Assembly (NCBI GenBank): GCA_021831035.1 | Contig: JAKBNL010000011.1 | Span: 1 to 64,000, forward strand | Direction of reading: 5' to 3' | From: Actinomycetes bacterium | Lineage (GTDB): Bacteria > Actinomycetota > Acidimicrobiia > Acidimicrobiales > RAAP-2 | DNA: 64,000 nt | In this document: piece by piece, positions 26,499-35,512 of the stretch | How the letters are laid out: each line of letters opens with the position of its first letter | Numbering within the stretch: the stretch's first letter is position 1 | Notes under the pieces: generated by a model | What the model saw: only the letters and a program-made list of their open reading frames with translations | Database searches by the model: none | What the model was told of the DNA's origin: nothing | Made by a program: the position numbers and the translations under genes

Positions 26499-27127
26499 GC
26501 CGCCGCGACGAGCTCCTCGCGCGAGCGCGCGCGACCAAGGGGTTCATGCCCGAGGACGAGGGCCTCGCCCTCAGCGCGCACGCCGAACGGCTCGGGGCCG
26601 CCCGCCCCGGGGGGACCTGGCTCGAGGTCGGCGCGTGGTGCGGCAAGTCCGCGCTCTACCTCGGGCTGGCCGCCGAGGCGACCGGGTCGCTCCTCTACTC
26701 CCTCGACCACCACCGCGGCAGCGAGGAGACCCAGCCGGGCTGGGAGCACTTCGACCCCGACCTCCTCGACGAGCGCGACGGGCGGCTCAACACGCTCCCC
26801 CACTGGCAGCGCACGATCGCCGACGCCGGGCTCGAGGCCAGCGTGGTGGGGATCGTCGGCGAGTCGACCCTCGTCGCGCGCCACTTCGCCCAGCCCCTGG
26901 ACCTGCTCTTCATCGACGGCGGCCACGGCGCGGCCGTCGCCTGGGCCGACCACCGCGCCTGGACGCCCAAGGTCGTTCCCGGGGGTCTCCTCGTCATCCA
27001 CGACGTCTTCCCCGACCCCGCCGACGGCGGTCGGCCGCCCTACGAGATCTACCTCGACGCGCTCGGCGCCGGCCACCGCGAGGTCGCCGCCGTCGGCTCC
27101 CTGCGGGTCCTGCGCGCCCCGGGCTAG
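26495..27127 (+). CDS. Class I SAM-dependent methyltransferase (Methyltransf_24 type)
   Basis: A 210-residue Rossmann-fold protein. The SAM loop is WLEVGAWCGKSALYLG near 43-58; LFIDGGHG and LLVIHDVFPDP follow further on. These are typical of the Methyltransf_24 group that modifies sugars or small molecules. Many actinobacteria carry this gene with the terpene-cyclase-like and GT4 genes that face it here. The GTG start overlaps the transporter stop. The stop is shared through CTAG with the convergent gene. Confidence 0.85.
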   Translation: MSRRDELLARARATKGFMPEDEGLALSAHAERLGAARPGGTWLEVGAWCGKSALYLGLAAEATGSLLYSLDHHRGSEETQPGWEHFDPDLLDERDGRLNTLPHWQRTIADAGLEASVVGIVGESTLVARHFAQPLDLLFIDGGHGAAVAWADHRAWTPKVVPGGLLVIHDVFPDPADGGRPPYEIYLDALGAGHREVAAVGSLRVLRAPG

Positions 27128-28203
27128 TGGCGCCGGACGCAGCCGGGTTCGACGAGGTCCTCGACCGCCACGAGGGGGGACTCGTCGTGGCGCAAGAGTC
27201 CCGCGGCGCCGGTGCGCGAGGTGAGGGCGTCGGCCGCGAGCAGCACCGCCGCCGCGGTGTAGGTCGTCACCTCGCGGTGGGGGAAGGTGGCCGCCCCCGG
27301 GTACGCGAGGCCCGTCCAGTAGGCGCCGTCGGCGCGCCGGTGCGCTGAGGTGAGGGCGAAGAGCTCGAGCGCGCGGTTCGTCGCGCCGATCGCGTCGAGG
27401 GCCAGGGCGCACTCGGCCGTCTCGGCCGCGGTCACCCAGTCGTTGGTCGAGACGCAGCGCACCCCGAGTCCCTCCATCACGTGGCGCTCCCGGCCCTGGT
27501 CGATGCGGGCCGCGGCGCGCTCGCCGGTGAGCGCCCCGGAGAGGACCGGGTAGTACCAGTCCATGGCGAACTCGTTCTTCGGCGCGAAGGCGCCCGGGTG
27601 GTGGGCGATCGCGTGGCCGAGCCGCCCGGCCGCCGCCACCCAGTCGGGCCGGTCGCGCCCGAGCGCGCGCGCGAGCGTCGCCGCACAGCGCACCGAGAGG
27701 AAGACCGACGAGGAGCCCGTGAGCAGGGCGTAGCCCTCGCTGCGGCCCTGGGCGTCGAGGGACCAGGTGACCGGTCCGTCGGGTCGCTGGTGGGCCAGCA
27801 CGAAGTCGACGGCCCGCTCCACGGTGGGCCAGAGCGCGGCGGCGAGCGACTCGTCGCCGGTCACCAGCAGGTAGTGGTAGACCCCGGTGGCCACGTAGGC
27901 GCAGACGTTGGTGTCGAGCCGGGCGTCGCGCACGCGCTCGCCGAGGTAGTAGTTGAACCAGCTGCCGTCACCCAGCTGGGCCCGCGCGAGCCACCCGTAG
28001 GCGGCGCGCGCCGCCTCGAGGTGGCCGGCGACGGTGAGCCCCATGGCGGCCTCGACGTGGTTCCAGGGGTCGCAGTGCCCCCCCGGGAACCACGGGATCT
28101 GGCCGTCGGGCCGCTGGCAGTCGGCGACGAAACGGGCGGTCGCGGCCAGCTCCTCGGCGCTGAGCACGCCCGGTACGCCGGCGAGGGCGTCGGTCGTGGT
28201 CAC
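27124..28203 (-). CDS. Terpene-cyclase/prenyltransferase-like alpha/alpha-barrel protein
   Basis: A 359-residue soluble protein with repeated helical-barrel signatures (QRPDGQIPWFPG, AQLGDGSWFNYY, HQRPDGPVTW, HRRADGAYWTG), like the QW repeats of squalene cyclases and six-hairpin glycosidases. The acidic DxDD of cyclases is not seen. Actinobacterial relatives are annotated as prenyltransferase and occur beside a GT4 glycosyltransferase and methyltransferases, as here. It could instead be a glycoside hydrolase-like enzyme acting on a polysaccharide. The GTG at 28203 overlaps the methyltransferase stop. Confidence 0.65.
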   Translation of the reverse strand: MTTTDALAGVPGVLSAEELAATARFVADCQRPDGQIPWFPGGHCDPWNHVEAAMGLTVAGHLEAARAAYGWLARAQLGDGSWFNYYLGERVRDARLDTNVCAYVATGVYHYLLVTGDESLAAALWPTVERAVDFVLAHQRPDGPVTWSLDAQGRSEGYALLTGSSSVFLSVRCAATLARALGRDRPDWVAAAGRLGHAIAHHPGAFAPKNEFAMDWYYPVLSGALTGERAAARIDQGRERHVMEGLGVRCVSTNDWVTAAETAECALALDAIGATNRALELFALTSAHRRADGAYWTGLAYPGAATFPHREVTTYTAAAVLLAADALTSRTGAAGLLRHDESPLVAVEDLVEPGCVRRH

Positions 28204-28913
28204 GGCTTGCGCAGGTAGTAGACGAGCGACTTGCCCATGACCGGGGCGAGCGCGGCCTCGGCGGCCCGGGTGAGGGCAGGGCGCTTCACGATGTCCCACA
28301 CCAAGAGCCGGTGGTACGCCTTGACGGCCGGGTGGTCCTCGTTGGTCGTGCCCACCAGGCACTTGAGCCACCAGTACGGGCTGTGCAGCCCGTGGGCGTG
28401 GTGGCGGGCGTAGGGCACGAGCCCGGCGCCCCGACTGCGCTCGAGCAGCACCGAGCGCCGGTAGATCCGCACGTGGCCGCCGGGCACCGTGTGGTACTCG
28501 TCCGAGAGGGCCCAGTTCACGAGCTCGGGGAAGAAGCGCGGGACGGTGATCGCCATGGTGCCCCCGGGGCGCAGCACGCGGGCCAGCTCGGCCAGCGCCG
28601 CCCGGTCGTCGGGGATGTGCTCGAGCACCTCTGAGCAGATCACCCGGTCGAAGGTCCCGTCGGCGAAGGGCAGCGCCAGGGCGTCGCCCTGGACGACCGC
28701 CGCGTGGGCCGAGCCCGCGACGAGCTCCCCGGCCTCGGTCATCGCGACGAAGGTCGCGAGCACGCCCTCGACCTCGTCGCGCCCGGCGTCGAGAGCCACC
28801 ACGCTGGCGCCCCGGCGCGCCGCCTCGAAGGCGTGACGGCCGAACCCGCAGCCCAGGTCGAGGACCGCGTCGCCGGGGCGCAGGCCGAGCCGCTCGTAGC
28901 GGGCGGTCAGCAT
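28200..28913 (-). CDS. Class I SAM-dependent methyltransferase (Methyltransf_11 type)
   Basis: A 237-residue methyltransferase. LDLGCGFGRHAFE (SAM loop), VVALDAGRDEV, VVQGDALALPFADGTFDRV and SEVLEHIPDD are textbook motifs I-IV. The C-terminal half (GGHVRIYRRSVLLERSRGAG) is unlike ubiquinone-type enzymes and is shared by actinobacterial members of this cluster. The ATG overlaps the GT4 stop (TGATG); a 4-base overlap links it to the cyclase-like gene, so the three form one operon. Confidence 0.87.
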   Translation of the reverse strand: MLTARYERLGLRPGDAVLDLGCGFGRHAFEAARRGASVVALDAGRDEVEGVLATFVAMTEAGELVAGSAHAAVVQGDALALPFADGTFDRVICSEVLEHIPDDRAALAELARVLRPGGTMAITVPRFFPELVNWALSDEYHTVPGGHVRIYRRSVLLERSRGAGLVPYARHHAHGLHSPYWWLKCLVGTTNEDHPAVKAYHRLLVWDIVKRPALTRAAEAALAPVMGKSLVYYLRKP

Positions 28914-30310
28914 CAGTCGAAGACCATCGACTCGGGCAGCGCCGCCCCGCGCAGGACGGCGTCGTAGCAGGCCGCCGTCCCCCGGGCCGTCACCTGCCAG
29001 GTGAAGCGGGTCATCACCCGCTCGCGGCCCCGGGTGCCCATCAGCGCGCGCAGCGCCGGGTCGTCGAGGAGTCGTCGGATCGCCCCGACCAGGGCGTCGG
29101 GGTCGTTGGGCTCGACGAGCAGCGCGGCCTCGCCGTCCGGTCCGACCACCTCGGGCAGCGCCCCCCCGGTCGTCGCCACGACCGGCACCGCGCAGGCCAT
29201 CGCCTCGATGGCCGGCAGCGAGAAGCCCTCGTAGAGGCTGGGCACGATCGCCACCTCGGCCTCGCCGTAGAGCCGGGCCAGCGCCTCGTCGCTCACCCCC
29301 GACACCGTGGTGACGATGTCCTCGAGGCCGAGGCGCTCGAGGGCGGCGGCGACCCGCCCGCCGGGGCGCGGTCGGCCGATCACCACGAGCTCGAGCGGCC
29401 GCTCGACGCGCAGCTTCGCGACCGCCTCGAGCAGGGGCACGAGCCCCTTCATGGGCACGTCCGAGCTCGTCGTCACCATCAGCCGGCCGGGCCGCTGCAC
29501 GACGTCCTCGTGGGGGCGGAACACGGTGTGGTCGACGCCGACCGGCACCACGGTGAGCCGCTCGAGCGCCACGCCCAGCTGGTCGTGGATGTCCGCGCGC
29601 GAGTTGTGCGAGACGGTGAGCACGGCCGGCAGTCGGCGCGCGACCCGGGTCTGCATGCGCAAGAAGCCGAACCACCGGCGGGTCGTGAGCCGCTGGCGCC
29701 AGCCCGACGCGTGGTCGAGGGCGATCGAACGGTCGACGGTGATCGGGTGGTGGAGCGTCTCGAGCAGGGGCCAGCCGCGACGGTGCAGCGCGAGGATCCC
29801 CGAGCCGATGCACTGGTCGTCGTGGACGATGTCGAAGTCGTGGCGCCGGCCCTGGAGCATCCGGGCGACCCGCCAGGAGAAGGCCAGCGGCTCGCCGAAG
29901 CCGGCGCTGAGCATGACCGCGAACTCGGCGAGGTCGGCCAGCGAGGTGAACTCCCTCGGGTGGGGGATCCGGAAGGGGTCGGGGTCGCGGTAGAGGTCGA
30001 GCGAGCGCACCGGGGTGAAACCCACCCCCTCGTCGAGGATCGGCCACGGCGGGCCCGAGAAGACCTCGACGCTGTGGCCGAGGGCCACCAGCTCGCGCGT
30101 GAGGTGGCGGGTGTAGACGCCCTGGCCCCCGCACTGGGGGTTGCCGCGGTAGAGCAGGTAGGCGACCCTCAGCCCGCCCGGGGCCGGGGGTCGGGCCGGG
30201 ACCGCCTCGGGCAGCGTGAGGCGCCGGCTGCGCTCCCACGACGCCCGGGTCTCGTCGATGGTCTGGCGCAAGGAGCGGGGCACGGGTCGCTTTCGTCGGC
30301 GGTCCACCAT
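28913..30310 (-). CDS. GT4-family glycosyltransferase
   Basis: A 465-residue GT-B retaining glycosyltransferase. The N-terminal acceptor domain has NPQCGGQGVYTRHLTREL. The C-terminal donor domain has VTTSSDVPMKG and the E-x7-E motif in PSLYEGFSLPAIEAMACAVPVVAT. No membrane segment. It heads the operon GT4-methyltransferase-cyclase-like, suggesting stepwise building and methylation of a glycolipid or capped polysaccharide. The start is ATG at 30310; a longer frame would overlap the divergent acyl-CoA dehydrogenase start. Confidence 0.85.
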   Translation of the reverse strand: MVDRRRKRPVPRSLRQTIDETRASWERSRRLTLPEAVPARPPAPGGLRVAYLLYRGNPQCGGQGVYTRHLTRELVALGHSVEVFSGPPWPILDEGVGFTPVRSLDLYRDPDPFRIPHPREFTSLADLAEFAVMLSAGFGEPLAFSWRVARMLQGRRHDFDIVHDDQCIGSGILALHRRGWPLLETLHHPITVDRSIALDHASGWRQRLTTRRWFGFLRMQTRVARRLPAVLTVSHNSRADIHDQLGVALERLTVVPVGVDHTVFRPHEDVVQRPGRLMVTTSSDVPMKGLVPLLEAVAKLRVERPLELVVIGRPRPGGRVAAALERLGLEDIVTTVSGVSDEALARLYGEAEVAIVPSLYEGFSLPAIEAMACAVPVVATTGGALPEVVGPDGEAALLVEPNDPDALVGAIRRLLDDPALRALMGTRGRERVMTRFTWQVTARGTAACYDAVLRGAALPESMVFD

Positions 30311-30380
30311 TCTCGCCCACCGTCCGACCAGGGCACAAATGGCTACGGCGGGGGGCCGGGGGGCTGGGTACGCTTCAGCC

Positions 30381-31601
30381 ATGGATCTGACCTACCCCCC
30401 CGAGGCCGAGGCCTACCGTGCCGAGGTGAGGACCTGGCTGGAGGGGAACCTGCCCGCGGGCTGGTTCGAGCCGGGCTTCTCGATGACCCCGGACCAGCGC
30501 CGGGAGTTCGTCGCCTCGTGGACCGAGCGGCTCTACGCGGGGGGGTGGATCTGCGCCGGCTGGCCGGCCGAGTACGGCGGCAAGGGCCTCGACCTCATGC
30601 GTCAGGTGGTGGTGAACGAGGAGTTCGCCCGCGCCAACGCCCCGATGCGCGCCGACTTCTTCGGCGACACCCTGGTCGGGCCGACCCTGCTCCAGTGGGG
30701 CACCGAGGAGCAGAAGGCCCGCTTCATCCCGGGCATCCTGCGCGGGGAGATCGCCTGGTGCCAGGGGTTCTCCGAGCCCGACGCCGGCAGCGACCTCGCG
30801 AGCCTGTCGACCTCGGCCGTGCTCGACGGCGACGAGTGGGTGATCAACGGCCAGAAGGTCTGGACGACCCAGGCCCAGCACGCCGACTACGTGTTCCTGC
30901 TCACCCGGACCGACCCCGCGGCCCCCAAGCACGCCGGGATCAGCTACCTGCTCGTGCCGATGCGCCAGCCCGGGGTCGAGGTGCGCCCGATCACCCAGGT
31001 CGACGGCACGGCCGAGTTCAACGAGGTCTTCTTCACCGACGCGCGCTGCCCGGGCGAGAACGTGGTCGGCGGGGTGAACAACGGGTGGAAGGTGGCCATG
31101 ACCACCCTCGGCTTCGAGCGGGGCTCGTCGGCGACCACGAGTTACCGGCGGTTCCTGCGCGAGTGGGAGTCCATCGTCGCCGAGGCCGCCCGCGTCGGGC
31201 GCACGAGCGACCGGCTGGTGCGCGACGCCCTCGTGCGCGCGTGGTCCAAGGTCAAGATCATGGAGGTCAACGGCTATCGCTCGCTCACCGACGGCCTGCG
31301 CGGCACCCACGAGGCGGCCCGGCTCGGGGCCTGCAACAAGATGTTCTGGTCCGAGGCCCACCGCGAGGTGACGAACCTCGCGATCGACATCCTGGGCATG
31401 GCCGGCCAGGTGCTGACCGGCTCGACCGACCCCGACGTCGGCGCCCCGCGACGGGGGCGGGCCGACTACCCGGTCAGCGAACTGCAGGGCTCGTTCTTCT
31501 TCTCTCGCTCCGAGACGATCTGGGGCGGGACCGCCGAGATCCAGCGCAACATCGTCGGCGAGCGCGTCCTGGGCTTGCCCAAGGAACCCCCGGCCGCCTA
31601 A
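30381..31601 (+). CDS. Acyl-CoA dehydrogenase (FadE-like)
   Basis: A 406-residue flavoprotein oxidising acyl-CoA to the 2-enoyl-CoA. Seen: FGDTLVGPTLLQWGTEEQK, GFSEPDAGSDLAS, GQKVWTTQAQHADY and the C-terminal ETIWGGTAEIQRNIVGERVLGLPKE, all typical of actinobacterial FadE proteins of beta-oxidation and steroid-side-chain degradation. TACGCT (30369-30374) lies 6 bases before the ATG (leaderless). Followed closely by an SDR on the same strand. Confidence 0.9.
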   Translation: MDLTYPPEAEAYRAEVRTWLEGNLPAGWFEPGFSMTPDQRREFVASWTERLYAGGWICAGWPAEYGGKGLDLMRQVVVNEEFARANAPMRADFFGDTLVGPTLLQWGTEEQKARFIPGILRGEIAWCQGFSEPDAGSDLASLSTSAVLDGDEWVINGQKVWTTQAQHADYVFLLTRTDPAAPKHAGISYLLVPMRQPGVEVRPITQVDGTAEFNEVFFTDARCPGENVVGGVNNGWKVAMTTLGFERGSSATTSYRRFLREWESIVAEAARVGRTSDRLVRDALVRAWSKVKIMEVNGYRSLTDGLRGTHEAARLGACNKMFWSEAHREVTNLAIDILGMAGQVLTGSTDPDVGAPRRGRADYPVSELQGSFFFSRSETIWGGTAEIQRNIVGERVLGLPKEPPAA

Positions 31602-31605
31602 CCCG

Positions 31606-32517
31606 GTGTACGACGTACCCCCCCAGGGCGGACGGCGCGCGGTCGTCACCGGCGCGAGCGCCGGGCTCGGCCTCGAGATCGCCCGGCGACTGGCCGGCGC
31701 CGGAGCCGAGGTCGTGCTCGCCGTGCGCTCGCTGGAGCGCGGCGAGCGAGCCGCGCAGCTGATCCGCGCGGCGCACCCCGAGGCGCGACTCGACGTGCGC
31801 GCGCTCGACCTGGCCGACCTCGCCTCGGTGCGTGCCTTCGCCGAGGGGCTGCTCGACGAGGGCCGGCCGCTCCACCTGCTCGCCAACAACGCCGGCGTGA
31901 TGCGACCGCGCCGGCGCACCGAGACCGCCGACGGGCTGGAGCTGCAGTTCGCCACCAACGTCGCCGGCCACTACGCCCTCTGCGCGCGCCTCGTCCCCCT
32001 GCTCACCCCGGCCGGGGCCGCCCGGGTGGGGTGGATGACCTCGAGCGCGGCCCACGTGGGCCGGCTCGACCTCGACGACCTCCAGGCGACGCGGCGCTAC
32101 CGACCCTTCCGCGCCTACGCCCAGTCCAAGCTGGCCGACCTGGTGCTCGCGCTGTGGATGGCCGAGCGCGCCGGGACGGCCGGCGCCGACCTCGCCTCGG
32201 TCGCGGCGCACCCGGGCTACGTGCGCACCGGGCTCTTCAGCGCCGGGGCGAGCGTCGGGCGGGCGCGGCCCCGTCGCAGCCTGCTCGAGGCCCGGTGGCT
32301 ACCCCACCAGGAGGTCGACTGGGGCGCCGAGCCCCTACTGGTCGCGCTCACCAGCCCCGAGGCCACCAACGGCTCGTACTACGGGCCGGCCGGCCCCGGG
32401 GGGCTCGTCGGACCCGCGACGCTGGTGCGCCCGCCGCGGCGCGCGACCCGCGAGGGCCTCGGCGACCGCCTGGTCGAGGCGCTCGCGGGCCTGACCGGGG
32501 TCGAGCTCGCGCTCTAG
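31606..32517 (+). CDS. SDR-family NAD(P)-dependent oxidoreductase
   Basis: A 303-residue extended retinol-dehydrogenase-like SDR. The cofactor loop TGASAGLG, NNAG, the catalytic Ser (MTSSAAH) and Y-x3-K (YAQSK) are all present, with PGYVRT following. Four bases after the acyl-CoA dehydrogenase stop, so co-transcribed with it. Substrate unknown; lipid or isoprenoid alcohols are plausible from context. Confidence 0.9.
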   Translation: MYDVPPQGGRRAVVTGASAGLGLEIARRLAGAGAEVVLAVRSLERGERAAQLIRAAHPEARLDVRALDLADLASVRAFAEGLLDEGRPLHLLANNAGVMRPRRRTETADGLELQFATNVAGHYALCARLVPLLTPAGAARVGWMTSSAAHVGRLDLDDLQATRRYRPFRAYAQSKLADLVLALWMAERAGTAGADLASVAAHPGYVRTGLFSAGASVGRARPRRSLLEARWLPHQEVDWGAEPLLVALTSPEATNGSYYGPAGPGGLVGPATLVRPPRRATREGLGDRLVEALAGLTGVELAL

Positions 32518-32849
32518 CTGGAGCGCTCGCGGTAGCGGGGCACGTAGGCCCCGGTGCCCAGCATCATCGAGTCCTCGGGGTCGATCGAGTCGTCGACGCC
32601 GCCGCGGACCTCCCTCACCCAGGCCAGCCGGTCGGTGAGGATCCGGGTAACGCCACCCTGGAGGGTGTCCGAGGAGATCGCGCAGCTCGAGCACGCGCCG
32701 CGCAGCTCGACCTCGACCACGCCGCTCTCGACGTCGGCCGAGACGAGGACGAGGTCGCCCCCGTCGGCCTGGACGGCCGGGCGCATCAAGTCCATCAGCG
32801 ACTCGAGCGCGCGCAGGCGGCTCTGGCGTTCGGCGTCGGAGAGGCTCAC
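32514..32849 (-). CDS. NifU-like C-terminal domain Fe-S scaffold protein
   Basis: A 111-residue single-domain protein. The MRPAVQADGGDLVLV segment and the cluster motif GACSSCAIS (C-x2-C) define the NifU/NfuA C-terminal domain, which carries a [4Fe-4S] cluster between subunits for delivery to target proteins. An acidic tail of about 30 residues follows. Head-on stop overlap with the SDR through CTAG. Confidence 0.9.
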   Translation of the reverse strand: MSLSDAERQSRLRALESLMDLMRPAVQADGGDLVLVSADVESGVVEVELRGACSSCAISSDTLQGGVTRILTDRLAWVREVRGGVDDSIDPEDSMMLGTGAYVPRYRERSS

Positions 32850-32914
32850 CCCCCCAGTCTGCCGGGTCGGGGGCGCTCCGTGCCCCGACGCCGGCGCCTC
32901 GTTACCATGGCCCG

Positions 32915-34180
32915 ATGCAGCCCACCGAGGTCCTCGCCCTCGAGGAGATCGACCTGTCCGACATGGAGTTCTGGCGCCGGCCCTACCCCGAGCGCGAGGG
33001 GGCCTTCGCGACGCTTCGCCGTGAACGGCCGATCGCCCACTTCGAGGACCCCCTCTTGGAGGGCTCGGTGATCGAGATGCCCCGGGGCAACGGGTACTGG
33101 GCGCTGACGCGCCACCGCGACCTGGCCGAGGTCTCGCGCACCCCCCAGGTCTTCCTCTCGGGCCCGGGCGCGGTCAGCCTGCTCGACCTGCCCCCCGAGA
33201 TGGTCGAGTACTTCTCGGGGATGATCTCGACCGACAACCCCCGTCACGCCCGGCTGCGCCGGATCGTCGCCAACGCCTTCAACCCCCGCACCGTGCGCGC
33301 CGTCGAGGCGTCGATCGAGCGCCTGGCCGACGAGATCATCGAGCGGGCGCGCACCTCGGGCACCGGCGACTTCATCACGGACCTCGCGGCCCCGTTCCCC
33401 CTCGAGATCATCTGCACCATGATGGGCGTGCCCGAGAGCGAGTACCCCACGGTGCTCTCGTGCTCGAACGTCATCCTGTCCAACGGCGACCCGGCCTACA
33501 TCCCCGAGGGCGCCGACCCGATCCTCGCCGTCCTCGAGGCGGGGGCCACCCTCACCGCGCTGATGGAGGAGCTCGGCAAGTACCGCGTCGACCAGCCCGT
33601 CGACGACCTCACGAGCGCCCTCGTGAACGCCGAGATCGAGTCGGAGAAGCTCACCCAGCAAGAGCTGGCGTCGTTCTTCGTGCTGCTGCTGGCCGCCGGC
33701 AACGAGACCACGCGCACGGCGCTGGCCCACTCCCTCGTAGCCCTGAGCGACCACCCCGACCAGCGTCGCCGGCTGCTCGAGGACTTTGCGGGGCTCCAGG
33801 CGACGATGGCCGACGAGATGGTGCGCTGGGCGTCGCCGGTGATCTGGATGCGCCGCACGCTCGCCACCGACTACACGCTCGCGGGCGTGGAGCTCGCCGC
33901 CGGCGACAAGGTCGTCCTCTTCTACAACTCGGCCAACCGCGACGAGGAGGTCTTCGACGACCCCTTCGTCTTCGACGTGGGACGCACGCCCAACGACCAC
34001 TACGGCTTCGGGGCGCCGGGACCCCACTTCTGCCTCGGCGCGCACCTGGCGCGCCGTGAGATCACCGTCATGTGGCGCGAGCTCCTGGCGCGCGTGCCGG
34101 CGATCCACGCCACGGAGCCCCCGGTGAAGCTCCAGTCGAACTTCATCAACGGCGTCGTGCGCCTGGGCTACGACTTCTAG
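32915..34180 (+). CDS. Cytochrome P450 (CYP125/CYP142-like)
   Basis: A 421-residue soluble bacterial P450. The oxygen-activation helix reads LLAAGNETTR, the E-x-x-R helix lies near DEMVRW, and the haem loop is FGAPGPHFCLGAHLAR with the thiolate Cys near 372. The ending LQSNFINGV resembles the CYP125/142 sterol-oxidase group, so a sterol, terpene or fatty acid substrate is plausible. TACCAT (32903-32908) is 6 bases before the ATG. The stop is shared through CTAG with the AhpD-like gene. Confidence 0.9.
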   Translation: MQPTEVLALEEIDLSDMEFWRRPYPEREGAFATLRRERPIAHFEDPLLEGSVIEMPRGNGYWALTRHRDLAEVSRTPQVFLSGPGAVSLLDLPPEMVEYFSGMISTDNPRHARLRRIVANAFNPRTVRAVEASIERLADEIIERARTSGTGDFITDLAAPFPLEIICTMMGVPESEYPTVLSCSNVILSNGDPAYIPEGADPILAVLEAGATLTALMEELGKYRVDQPVDDLTSALVNAEIESEKLTQQELASFFVLLLAAGNETTRTALAHSLVALSDHPDQRRRLLEDFAGLQATMADEMVRWASPVIWMRRTLATDYTLAGVELAAGDKVVLFYNSANRDEEVFDDPFVFDVGRTPNDHYGFGAPGPHFCLGAHLARREITVMWRELLARVPAIHATEPPVKLQSNFINGVVRLGYDF

Positions 34181-34533
34181 TCGGTCCGCTCGGCGAGCGC
34201 CTCGTCGAAACTGCGCAGGGCTCGCGGGCCCCACACCGTGCCCGGCCCGCCGTTCATCATGATCACGACGCCCATCGCCTCGGCGACCTGCTCGCGGGTC
34301 GCCCCCGAGCGCGCGGCGCCGCGCGCGTGGGAGCCGACGCACCCGTCGCACTCGCGCGTCGCGGCGATGGCCAGGGCGACCAGCTCCTTGTGGGCCACGC
34401 TGAGCGCTCCGTCGCTCATAACGGCCCGGTGCATCTGGGCGTAGCCCTGGAGGACGTCGGGGATCATCTGGCGCAGGGCCCTCGCGGGCTCGCGCAGCTC
34501 GTCACGCACCTCACTGATGTGCTCCATCTCCAC
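34177..34533 (-). CDS. Carboxymuconolactone decarboxylase / AhpD-like protein
   Basis: A 118-residue all-helical protein. The CMD signature KELVALAIAATRECDGCVGSH with the redox pair C-x2-C and following His marks an AhpD-like alkylhydroperoxidase rather than a true decarboxylase. It has a strong Shine-Dalgarno site (GGAGGTGGAG) directly before the ATG, unlike most first genes here. Confidence 0.88.
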   Translation of the reverse strand: MEMEHISEVRDELREPARALRQMIPDVLQGYAQMHRAVMSDGALSVAHKELVALAIAATRECDGCVGSHARGAARSGATREQVAEAMGVVIMMNGGPGTVWGPRALRSFDEALAERTD

Positions 34534-34577
34534 CTCCGTGCGCAGCGTACCCGCACCCCGCCCCTAGGCTCGTCGCC

Positions 34578-35069
34578 GTGTCCAGCATCGACGACGTGCT
34601 CGCCGCGAACGACGCCTACGTCGCGGCGCACGGCCACCGCCCCCTGGCCACCGAGCCGAAGCGTCGGCTCGCCGTCCTCACCTGCATGGACGCGCGCCTG
34701 GACCTGTTCGGGGCGTTCGGGCTCGCGCTGGGCGACGCCCACCTCATCCGCAACGCCGGGGGGCTCGCGACCGAGGACGCCGTGCGCTCGCTGGTGCTGA
34801 GTCAGCAGCTCCTCGGCACCGAGGACGTCATGGTCGTCCACCACAGCCGCTGCGGGCTCGAGCACCCCGACGAGGGGGTCGTGCGCGAGCGGCTCGAGAC
34901 CGCTCTCGGCCGGCCCCTCCCCTTCGCCCTGGGGGCCTTCGCCGACGTCGCGACCGACGTGCGCGCGACCGTCGCCACGCTCCGGGCCCACCCGCTGTTG
35001 CGCTCGCGCGAGGTGCGCGGCTTCGTCTTCGACGTCGACTCGGGCCGCCTCGTCGAGGTCGAGGGCTAG
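34578..35069 (+). CDS. Beta-class carbonic anhydrase
   Basis: A 163-residue protein interconverting CO2 and bicarbonate. The zinc ligands Cys36 (TCMDAR with Asp38/Arg40), His89 and Cys92 (HHSRCG) are present, with the family segment IRNAGG. Short, without the C-terminal extension of plant-type enzymes, matching the mycobacterial Rv1284 group. TAGGCT (34565-34570) is 7 bases from the GTG. Confidence 0.9.
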   Translation: MSSIDDVLAANDAYVAAHGHRPLATEPKRRLAVLTCMDARLDLFGAFGLALGDAHLIRNAGGLATEDAVRSLVLSQQLLGTEDVMVVHHSRCGLEHPDEGVVRERLETALGRPLPFALGAFADVATDVRATVATLRAHPLLRSREVRGFVFDVDSGRLVEVEG

Positions 35070-35512
35070 AGCCCCTTCTTGAACCCGCGGTGCGTGGCCG
35101 CGTAGCCGTGGGCCTCGTAGAAGCGGTGGGCGTCGGCGCGCACCAGGTTGCTCGTGAGCTGGACCCGGTAGCAGCCGCGCTCGCGCGCGAGAGCCTCGGC
35201 CGCCTCGAGCAGGGCCCCACCGACGCCGTGGCCGCGCCGGTCCTCTCGCACGAAGACGCTCTCGAGCTCCGCGCAGAGGCCGCCGGCGTGCTGTAAGTGG
35301 CGGAGCACCATCACCTGGCACAGGCCCACGACCTCGTCACCCTCGAGCGCGACGAGTACCGCGCCGCCGCGCGCGGTCGTCTCCTGGGCGGCCCGCCAGT
35401 AGGCGTCGGGGTCGTCGGGCCGCTCGGCGGAGGGGTTGTGCGACCCCCCGAGCAACACCGCGACGGCCGCGGCGACCTCGCCGCGCGCGAGGGGGCGGAC
35501 CTCGCGGTTCAC
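35066..35512 (-). CDS. GNAT-family N-acetyltransferase
   Basis: A 148-residue single GNAT domain. LVALEGDEVVGLCQVMVL, the acetyl-CoA loop REDRRGHGVGGALLEAAEALA and the C-terminal FYEAHGY are clear. Acceptor unknown. It follows the amidase with a 4-base overlap (GTGA) and shares a CTAG stop with the carbonic anhydrase gene. Confidence 0.88.
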   Translation of the reverse strand: MNREVRPLARGEVAAAVAVLLGGSHNPSAERPDDPDAYWRAAQETTARGGAVLVALEGDEVVGLCQVMVLRHLQHAGGLCAELESVFVREDRRGHGVGGALLEAAEALARERGCYRVQLTSNLVRADAHRFYEAHGYAATHRGFKKGL

